Shown piece by piece: positions 5,278 to 11,133 of a DNA stretch of 11,133 nt. A program made the translations under genes and the position numbers. The stretch comes from JADIYM01 sp964641945. GTDB taxonomy: Bacteria; Acidobacteriota; Blastocatellia; UBA7656; JADIYM01. The notes under the pieces are model-generated. The model did not search any database. It was given only the letters and a program-made list of their open reading frames with translations, and was not told where the DNA came from. The stretch is taken from NCBI GenBank assembly GCA_964641945.1, contig CAZXLQ010000176.1:1-11133 (forward strand). The letters run 5' to 3'. Positions within the stretch are counted from its first letter, which is position 1, and the number at the start of each line of letters is the position of its first letter.

Positions 5278-6933
5278 ATGCCCCAGTCTCGTGAGTTCTG
5301 CATGCCGATGTACCTGCGCCAGTGGTCGCAGGAGCGCGCTACCGGTACGCTCACGGTGGTGTCGACAGGGCAGGATCCGTCTGTCTCGACCGTCCTCGTC
5401 GAAGATGGTGCTGTTGTCTTTGCAACATCGCGCCGCCGCCGCGACCCGACGGGTGAGCTGTTCCTCGAGCTGTTCCAGGTGCCCGAGCTCGATCCGGACA
5501 GCGTCGAGGAAGTTGCTCGGATTCGCCGCCAGGTCACGCGGATCGTCGCCGAGCTCTTCAACATGCCGGTTGCCGACGTCTCGTACGCCGACGGCATTCA
5601 TCTCTCCAGATGGCCGAAAATGTCGCTGTCGGTCGGTTCGCTTCTGCTCAGCGGCATGCGGCACGTCCGCGACACCGATCGCATCCTTTCGTGGATCGGG
5701 AGCGCGGACCAGGTATTCGTGACGACGACGGATCCGTTCAGCTTCTTCAACGTCGAGTTGTCGGTTGACGAAGCCTACTTCCTGTCGAGGATCGCTGACC
5801 GGGTTAGGCTCGAGGACCTGCTTTCGATGGCGATCATCGAGCGTGAGCACGCCATCAGACTTGTCGCGGCGCTTCTCTTCGCCGGGGCGATCGAGCCTGC
5901 CGAGGACTTTCCTTCGGCTCCACCTGCTGCACAGCCGGCATCGTCTGCACCTGCGATTGACCCGGCGGAAGCGGCTCAGTTCTGGTACCGCGTGGAAGAG
6001 AAGCTCAACGACATCGCCCGCGGTGTCGATCATTACGGGCTGCTCGGCGTGAATCGCAGCGACTCGATCGACGAGATTCATCAGCACTACGAAACGGTGG
6101 CGCGTGACTTTCACCCAGACCGGTACCGATTCCTTGCGCCCGCAGGCATCAACGTGGAGGGGCAGCTCGACGAGATCTTCGATGCGCTCACCATTGCATA
6201 CATCGTGCTGACGAACCCGCGATACCGCGAGATCTACGACCGGCAACTTGCCGATCAACGCGCCGCCGCCGGAGTTCGCGTACCTTCCAAGGTTGCGTCT
6301 CCGCGGCCTGCGCCGGCTCCGTCACCCAAACCACCCCCTCGTGCCGTCCAGCCGCCTTCAATGCCGCCACCGGGCCAGCCGGCACCGAGCTCAGGTACCC
6401 CTGAACCCGTTCGGCCGGCTCCGCAAGCGGCCAGTCCGACCGTCCCCTCGTCGCCAGTGCCGCCACCGCCGGCTTCGCGACCGGCTCCCGATCCGGCGGT
6501 CTTCACGGCGCCGACCGGCCAGCTCTCGATCTCCGACCTCATCGAGCGCGGCGTCGCGTGGGCTGCATCGGGCGACCACGATCGCGCCGTGAAGGCACTC
6601 GAGCGGGCGATTCTGCTGGCCCCAGAGAATCCCCGTCTGCACATGGCGCTCGGGCATTCCCTCGCGCACATCCCAAACCAGCGCCGCCGAGCCGAGGCCA
6701 TCCTGCTCCAATGCACGACGATGTCGCCGTTCGCCGTCCAGCCCATCGTCGATCTGGCGAACATTTATATCGAGACAGGCCGCACCGACGAAGCAAGAGA
6801 GATGCTGAAGCGGGCCGTCAGCCTCAAGCCCAACGACAAACTCGTCCGCGAGCTGCAGTCGAACATGAGCCAGGTCGAAAAACGCGGAGCCTCACACCTC
6901 TTCCGGCGTTTCTTCCAGAAACCGGATTCCTAG
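5278..6933 (+). CDS. Multidomain protein: DUF4388-like N-terminus, J domain, proline-rich linker, TPR repeats
   Basis: This 551-residue soluble protein has no signal peptide or membrane segment. Residues 1-60 (LRQWSQERATGTLTVV, VLVEDGAVVFATS) resemble the start of DUF4388/PATAN-like domains, and 60-210 continue in that style with DRILSWI and LEDLLSMAIIE. Residues 252-325 form a J domain: HYGLLGV opening, HPD at 279-281 with the helix before it (HQHYETVARDF), and NPRYREIYDRQL closing. The intact HPD predicts that it can stimulate an Hsp70/DnaK ATPase. Residues 340-408 are mostly Pro, Ala and Ser. Residues 418-520 hold about three TPR units (GDHDRAVKALERAILLAPEN; GRTDEAREMLKRAVSLKPND). There is no zinc-finger domain, so it is not DnaJ itself; a client adaptor or signalling scaffold is a reasonable inference. 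The start is unsure: ATG 5278 lacks a clear ribosome site, and ATG 5302 or 5308 are alternatives. Confidence 0.82.
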   Translation: MPQSREFCMPMYLRQWSQERATGTLTVVSTGQDPSVSTVLVEDGAVVFATSRRRRDPTGELFLELFQVPELDPDSVEEVARIRRQVTRIVAELFNMPVADVSYADGIHLSRWPKMSLSVGSLLLSGMRHVRDTDRILSWIGSADQVFVTTTDPFSFFNVELSVDEAYFLSRIADRVRLEDLLSMAIIEREHAIRLVAALLFAGAIEPAEDFPSAPPAAQPASSAPAIDPAEAAQFWYRVEEKLNDIARGVDHYGLLGVNRSDSIDEIHQHYETVARDFHPDRYRFLAPAGINVEGQLDEIFDALTIAYIVLTNPRYREIYDRQLADQRAAAGVRVPSKVASPRPAPAPSPKPPPRAVQPPSMPPPGQPAPSSGTPEPVRPAPQAASPTVPSSPVPPPPASRPAPDPAVFTAPTGQLSISDLIERGVAWAASGDHDRAVKALERAILLAPENPRLHMALGHSLAHIPNQRRRAEAILLQCTTMSPFAVQPIVDLANIYIETGRTDEAREMLKRAVSLKPNDKLVRELQSNMSQVEKRGASHLFRRFFQKPDS

Positions 6934-6972
6934 CTCCAAACCGACCTCCGCAGCCGCCGCCGCGGATCGAAG

Positions 6973-8277
6973 CTACGCCAGCGAGACCTTCAACATCGTC
7001 TCGCCGAGCTTCACCACATCGCCGTTGTGCAACGGCTGTGGCGTCCGCGGGCTCAACTGCAACGTCCCGTTCACCGACGTTCCGTTGGCACTCCCGAGAT
7101 CCTCGATGAAGTAGGTCTCACCCTGACGGAAGATCCGGGCGTGGCGCCGCGAGACCTTCGTCTGCACGTCGTGCACCGTGAGGTCCACCTCGGGGAAGAT
7201 CGAAGCGTTCGGATCCGCGCGACCAATGAGATTGTCTTCCTTGTCGATAGAGAAGACGTGCGAAGTCGGCGAATTCAGCGTCGAGAGCTTGACCTGCAGT
7301 CCGTGCGTTCCGATTCTCTGCCCGGTCGCTGCTCCGCAGTGCGGGCAGAAGGCGTCCTTCGCCCCCATTCCGCCGCCGCACGTCGTGCATAGCGCCGAGC
7401 TCGGGACCGGCACGGGAGCTGCTGCAGGATTCGACAACCGGCGCTCGTGATCATCGAGAGCCTTCTTGAGCGCCGCCGCCGATGCCGGCCGATCTTCCGG
7501 CTTGTGCGCCACCAGCTTGACGATCAACTCGTCCATTTCAGGTGACAGCGCCGGATTGATCTTCGCGGGCTTGGGGTGCTTGGTGAAGTCGAATATGAGC
7601 AGCGGGTTATCCTGCGGATCCGAACCCGTCATCATGTGGAACATCGTCGCGCCGAGAGAGTAGAGATCGGATCGCGGCTCGACCTTGCCAGAGAAGAGCT
7701 CCGGCGGCGCGTAGCCCATCGTCCCGATCGCCGTCACTCCCTTCTGCGACGGCGCGACGAAACGCGCGATGCCGAAGTCGATGAGCATGATCTTGTTGCG
7801 CCGCTCGTCGAGCATGAGATTCGCCGGCTTCATGTCGCGGTAGATGATCGGCGGTTCCATCTCGTGGATGTAAGCGAGCACGTCCGCCACCTGCGACGCC
7901 CACCGCGTCATCGTCAACTCGTCACAGCGTCCGCCGCGACGATACATCTCGGCCTCGAGATCGCGACCCTGGATGAAATACATCACCAGGTAGTACCGGC
8001 CGTTCTCGATGAAGTAGTCGAAGATCGTCGGGATCGACGGATGGTCCAGCGAGGCAAGCAGTTCGGCCTCTCGAAGGAAGTCGTCGACGGCCTTCTTCTG
8101 CTGACCCTCGTCGGAGAATTGCTGGATCATCTCCTTGACGGCAACCAGCCGTCCCGAGAGTCGCTTGTCGCGGGCGTTGTACACGGACCCCATGCCGCCG
8201 CCTCCGATGCGCTTGACGATCTCGTAGCGGTCGTTGAGCACCGTCCCCGGCTGTAGATCCTCGGTGAACCCCTTCAT
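6973..8277 (-). CDS. Soluble Hanks-type Ser/Thr protein kinase with zinc ribbon and FHA domain
   Basis: This 434-residue protein has three parts. Residues 18-280 are the kinase: glycine loop GGGGMGSV (25-32), ATP-anchoring Lys48 in VAVKEM, helix-C Glu near 70-72, catalytic loop YRDMKPAN with Asp148, Lys150 and Asn153, DFG at 167-169 and PPE at 191-193 in place of APE. The usual HRD histidine is Tyr146, a variation seen in other bacterial kinases; the catalytic residues are intact, so activity is expected. Residues 297-314 form a zinc ribbon (C297-x2-C300-x10-C311-x2-C314). Residues 327-433 are an FHA domain with GR (352-353), SRRH (376-379) and NGT (398-400), which should bind phosphothreonine. 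There is no transmembrane helix or PASTA repeat, unlike PknB/PrkC sensors, so it probably acts in the cytoplasm. The likely targets are proteins bound through its own FHA domain. It converges on the J-domain gene. Confidence 0.93.
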   Translation of the reverse strand: MKGFTEDLQPGTVLNDRYEIVKRIGGGGMGSVYNARDKRLSGRLVAVKEMIQQFSDEGQQKKAVDDFLREAELLASLDHPSIPTIFDYFIENGRYYLVMYFIQGRDLEAEMYRRGGRCDELTMTRWASQVADVLAYIHEMEPPIIYRDMKPANLMLDERRNKIMLIDFGIARFVAPSQKGVTAIGTMGYAPPELFSGKVEPRSDLYSLGATMFHMMTGSDPQDNPLLIFDFTKHPKPAKINPALSPEMDELIVKLVAHKPEDRPASAAALKKALDDHERRLSNPAAAPVPVPSSALCTTCGGGMGAKDAFCPHCGAATGQRIGTHGLQVKLSTLNSPTSHVFSIDKEDNLIGRADPNASIFPEVDLTVHDVQTKVSRRHARIFRQGETYFIEDLGSANGTSVNGTLQLSPRTPQPLHNGDVVKLGETMLKVSLA

Positions 8278-8361
8278 CGACGTGTGTGACCTCTGCTCCT
8301 GTAGTTGTACGCCGTCTGGATCGCCGGCAGATGTCCGGCTTCCGGCAAGTCGAATGCTGGA

Positions 8362-8370
8362 TGCTATGCT
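8362..8370 (+). promoter_or_regulatory. Possible extended -10 promoter of the GH13 gene
   Basis: TGCTATGCT gives a TGn extension plus TATGCT (four of six matches to TATAAT) in the 148-base divergent gap before the start codon. No good -35 lies upstream, which extended -10 promoters can tolerate. Transcription would start near 8377. I could not place the minus-strand kinase promoter. Confidence 0.35.
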
Positions 8371-8425
8371 ATTTGCGCAGCGTCCTCAAGCCGGTTCCCA
8401 AATTCAACAACTGGAGAGCGATCCG

Positions 8426-10027
8426 ATGGCACGTCGCCCTGCTCCGTTTCTCGTTGCGGCCGCACTCATCAGCCTCTCATCAACGTCGACCATCCCGGCA
8501 ATCGCACAGAACGGTGGCAAGTCCATTCGAGCCTCGGCCGAAGTCTACGAACGACGCATGGCTGACTGGAGGCTCCGGCAGATTGTCTATCAGGTCTTCG
8601 TGGATCGATTCGACATCGGAATGAGTGGCCCCGAGAAGGCGAAGTTGTACGAGGCGCCGCGGCGACTTCGCGCCTGGACGGACCAGCCGACGAAGGGCGA
8701 ATACGTCAAGGACGCCGAGATCTGGAGGCACGAGATCGACTTCTGGGGAGGCGACCTTCCCGGAGTCACGAAGCGGCTCGGCTACATCAAGGCACTCGGA
8801 TGTAACGTCGTCTACCTCAATCCGATCTTCCTCGCATATTCCAACCACAAGTACGACGCGACGGATTTCTTCGCGATCGATCCTCAGTACGGCACCGCTG
8901 CCGACTTCGAGAGGCTGTGCGACGAAGCCCATCGACTCGGAATGCGCGTCATCCTCGACGGTGTTTTCAACCACACGGGACGGCGGAACGTCTGGTTCCA
9001 GGACGCCGTGCGCAACCAGCAGAGTCCGTACCGCGAGTACTACACGTTCGGCGCGGGCATCAAGAACGGATATCTCGCGTGGATCGACATCCCCAACCTT
9101 CCCGAGTTGCGGTACGAGTCTCCGATAGTCCGGCAGCGTGTTTATCGGGACGCCGACTCGATCGTGCAGAAGTGGCTGAAGTACGCGGACGGCTGGCGCC
9201 TCGACGTGGCCTTCGAGCTCGGCCCGGAGGTACTCACCGAGCTCACGTCGGCGGCACACGCGGCGCGGCACGATTCCTACACGGTCGGCGAGAACTACAA
9301 CTACCCGGCCGACTGGTTCCCGTCGCTCGACGGCGTGATGAACATGTACCTGAGCCGGATCATCTTCCTGCTTGCGGAAGGCAAGATGGAGGGCCCCAAG
9401 GCCGGCGACATGATCGACGTGATGATCCAGGATGCCGGCATCGAGCCGATCCTGCGGTCGTGGATCGTCCTTTCGAACCACGACCGCTCGCGGTTGGCGA
9501 GCAGCCTTCCGTCGATGCGCGACCGTGAATTCGCCATCCGTCTGATGGTCACGCTTCCCGGGGCACCGCTCGTGTACTACGGCGAGGAGCTCGGACTGAC
9601 AGGCAAGGAAGATCCCGAACAGCGCGGCCCCATGGACTGGAAACGAGCCGAGGCCGGAGATTCGCCCGAGTTCGCAATGATTCGACGGGCTCTCGCGCTC
9701 CGCAACTCGAAGCGCGCCTTGCAGGTCGGAGATTTCGTTCGAATTCCGACGTCGAAGCTGCTCGGGTTCGCTCGCGTCACGTCTTCAGTTCGCGACACGG
9801 TCGTGGTGCTGGCGAATCCGACTGATGAGCCGGTGACGGAAATCATCACTCCGCGCGACGGTTGGCTGCAGGACACTGCCCAGCTGCGCGATATCGATGG
9901 CGGTGACACGTTCGAGGTCGGTTCGGGCATCGCCACGGTGACGGTTCCGCCGCGAACGGTGCGGGTCCTTTCACCGGTGATTCCTCCGGACGGACCGAAC
10001 TACACGCGGTACAAGCGGGTGCCGTAA
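8426..10027 (+). CDS. Secreted GH13 alpha-amylase family glycoside hydrolase
   Basis: This is a 533-residue protein from ATG 8426, which has GGAG nine bases upstream (8413-8416) and leads straight into a signal peptide (residues 1-28, ARRP then a hydrophobic core, AIAQ cleavage region). The four GH13 regions are intact: DGVFNH (178-183), GWRLDVAFE with nucleophile Asp260, TVGEN with acid-base Glu289, and VLSNHD with Asp353. HKYDATDF (141-148) recalls the neopullulanase/cyclomaltodextrinase branch, but the N-terminal starch-binding CBM34 domain of that branch is absent. The barrel is followed by a short beta domain (about 430-520). It should cleave or transfer alpha-1,4-linked glucans or maltodextrins in the periplasm or outside; exact specificity is not readable. 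The frame is open upstream to 8234, overlapping the kinase gene, but that extension has no domain and would hide the signal peptide. It is divergent from the kinase. Confidence 0.91.
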   Translation: MARRPAPFLVAAALISLSSTSTIPAIAQNGGKSIRASAEVYERRMADWRLRQIVYQVFVDRFDIGMSGPEKAKLYEAPRRLRAWTDQPTKGEYVKDAEIWRHEIDFWGGDLPGVTKRLGYIKALGCNVVYLNPIFLAYSNHKYDATDFFAIDPQYGTAADFERLCDEAHRLGMRVILDGVFNHTGRRNVWFQDAVRNQQSPYREYYTFGAGIKNGYLAWIDIPNLPELRYESPIVRQRVYRDADSIVQKWLKYADGWRLDVAFELGPEVLTELTSAAHAARHDSYTVGENYNYPADWFPSLDGVMNMYLSRIIFLLAEGKMEGPKAGDMIDVMIQDAGIEPILRSWIVLSNHDRSRLASSLPSMRDREFAIRLMVTLPGAPLVYYGEELGLTGKEDPEQRGPMDWKRAEAGDSPEFAMIRRALALRNSKRALQVGDFVRIPTSKLLGFARVTSSVRDTVVVLANPTDEPVTEIITPRDGWLQDTAQLRDIDGGDTFEVGSGIATVTVPPRTVRVLSPVIPPDGPNYTRYKRVP

Positions 10028-10062
10028 CCGTCGCCACGAAAACCGATGCGCCGCGAAGAGCG

Positions 10063-10084
10063 TAGAATCGTCACGATCGATCGT
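10063..10084 (+). promoter_or_regulatory. Candidate -10 box and 12-base palindrome before the aldehyde dehydrogenase gene
   Basis: TAGAAT (10063-10068) matches five of six bases of the -10 consensus, but no clear -35 precedes it. A perfect 12-base palindrome ACGATCGATCGT (10073-10084) covers the expected transcription start and could be an operator or a 5' stem. The AGGAGG at 10089-10094 follows immediately. The gene probably has its own promoter in the 74-base gap after the GH13 gene. Confidence 0.35.
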
Positions 10085-10101
10085 TTCCAGGAGGTCCGCC
10101 C

Positions 10102-11133
10102 GTGTCTTCGTCAACTCCCGTCCTCGGTACTTCCGTTGAGGAATCCACGCCGCTTCGAAACGCGTCGCCCGACGAGATCCGTGCGACGTTTGCGCTGCAG
10201 CAGGCCAACAGATGGACGGTTGCGTCCAGAACCGCAGCCGAGCGCATCGAGTCGCTCAAGCGACTGCGGTCGGTACTGCTCGAGACCCGGACCGAGCTCT
10301 TCGATGCGCTGTGGGCTGACCTCCACAAGCCGGCGACGGAATCGGAGCTGACCGAGCTGCAGCCGGTTCTCAGTGAGATCGGCCACACGATCAAGCACCT
10401 TCGCAAGTGGATGCGCCCGCGAAAAGTGCGAAGCACCATGACGATGTTCGGGACCCACGGCGAGATTCGGAGCGAGCCAAAGGGTGTCGTGCTCGTCATC
10501 GCACCGTGGAACTTTCCGTTTCAGCTTCTCGTCGATCCGATCGTCGCGGCGGTGGCCGCCGGCAACGTCGTCTGCGCCAAGCCGTCGGAGAAGACTCCGA
10601 GCGTTTCCCGATACATCGCCAGGCTCATCGCACGGGTTTTCCCCCCGGAGGAGGTCGCCGTCTTCGAGGGCGACGCCGAAGTGGCGAAATCGCTTCTCGC
10701 CTTGCCGTTCGACCACATCTTCTTCACCGGAAGCACGATGCTGGGCCGCATCATCATGGAGGCTGCCGCGAAGCACCTGTCGTCGGTGACGCTCGAGCTG
10801 GGGGGCAAGTCTCCGGCGATCGTCGACGCGTCGGCTGACGTCGAGACCGCCGCTGATCGGATCGTCTGGGGCCGGTTCGTGAACGCGGGCCAGACGTGCG
10901 TGGCTCCGGATTACGTGCTCGTCCACGAGTCAATCAAGGCTCGGTTTCTCGAGAAGGCTCGCGATGCAATCGGTCGCGCCTACGGCGCTTCGGACGCGGA
11001 TCGAAAGAAGTCGGGCGACTACTGCCGTATCGTCGACGGAGCGGCCTTCGACCGGCTCAGTGGCCTGCTCGACGATGCAATCGAGCGCGGTGCGCTGCTT
11101 GCAGCCGGGGGCCAGCGTGACGCCGCCGAGCGG
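10102..11133 (+). CDS. NAD(P)-dependent aldehyde dehydrogenase, class 3-like, N-terminal 344 residues
   Basis: The gene runs off the right edge; 344 codons of an expected 450-480 are visible, without a stop. The GTG start at 10102 is set by AGGAGG (10089-10094) seven bases upstream. The cofactor-binding fold shows APWNFPF (134-140, with the oxyanion-hole Asn137), Lys160 in CAKPSE, and FTGSTMLG (208-215). The catalytic residues are Glu232 in LELGGKSP and Cys266 in GQTCVAPDY. The lack of a long N-terminal extension and the motifs GQTCVAPDY and HLRKWMRP fit the class 3 / YwdH / AlkH branch, which oxidises fatty or aromatic aldehydes to acids. The substrate is inferred only from family. It follows the GH13 gene on the same strand by 74 bases, but separate promoter signs and unrelated function argue against tight coupling. 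Confidence 0.92.
   Translation, partial: MSSSTPVLGTSVEESTPLRNASPDEIRATFALQQANRWTVASRTAAERIESLKRLRSVLLETRTELFDALWADLHKPATESELTELQPVLSEIGHTIKHLRKWMRPRKVRSTMTMFGTHGEIRSEPKGVVLVIAPWNFPFQLLVDPIVAAVAAGNVVCAKPSEKTPSVSRYIARLIARVFPPEEVAVFEGDAEVAKSLLALPFDHIFFTGSTMLGRIIMEAAAKHLSSVTLELGGKSPAIVDASADVETAADRIVWGRFVNAGQTCVAPDYVLVHESIKARFLEKARDAIGRAYGASDADRKKSGDYCRIVDGAAFDRLSGLLDDAIERGALLAAGGQRDAAER

Noticed and set aside
6934..6972. Terminator between the convergent J-domain and kinase genes
   Set aside because: There is only a short GCC-rich run, without a clear stem followed by T residues on either strand.
8234..8425. Upstream extension of the GH13 gene by 64 codons
   Set aside because: It overlaps the divergent kinase start, has no domain, and would bury the signal peptide; ATG 8426 has a ribosome binding site.

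Overview
The window is GC-rich bacterial chromosome with tightly packed genes and no tRNA, rRNA, CRISPR array, insertion sequence or phage gene that I can see. It holds eight protein genes, the first and last cut by the window edges, plus three dispersed inverted-repeat elements in gaps between genes. The gene mix (error-prone polymerase DnaE2, a kinase with zinc-ribbon and FHA domains, a DUF4388-like/J-domain/TPR protein, a secreted vanadium haloperoxidase-like enzyme) and the octamer-built repeats suggest a soil or sediment bacterium of the Acidobacteriota, or a similar phylum such as Gemmatimonadota or Myxococcota. This placement is inference and nothing here proves it.

Left part (1-3055), DNA damage plus an exported enzyme: the C-terminal end of dnaE2 (1-525, +); inverted repeat A (529-657); a secreted vanadium-dependent haloperoxidase-like enzyme (2193-673, -) with all three vanadate-site motifs; and, divergent from it, lexA (2426-3055, +). 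LexA controls the SOS response and DnaE2 is a classic SOS mutagenesis polymerase, so this looks like an SOS neighbourhood interrupted by an unrelated gene on the other strand.

Middle (3056-5188): inverted repeat B, a pirin-like bicupin with a good sigma-70-type promoter that contains a small inverted repeat, degenerate inverted repeat C, and an AI-2E/PerM-family membrane protein. The pirin gene is bracketed by two elements of the same repeat family.

Right part (5189-8277): a cytoplasmic multidomain protein (DUF4388-like N-terminus, J domain, proline-rich linker, TPRs) runs convergently, with a 39-base gap, into a soluble Hanks-type Ser/Thr kinase with a four-cysteine zinc ribbon and an FHA domain. 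Both are modular signalling or scaffold proteins.

End (8278-11133): divergent from the kinase is an exported GH13 alpha-amylase-family enzyme with an intact catalytic triad, followed by the first 344 codons of an aldehyde dehydrogenase with its own strong ribosome binding site. I see no complete new multi-gene system. The most unusual features are the octamer-built inverted repeats, which occur in both arm orders, and the J-domain protein next to the FHA kinase.
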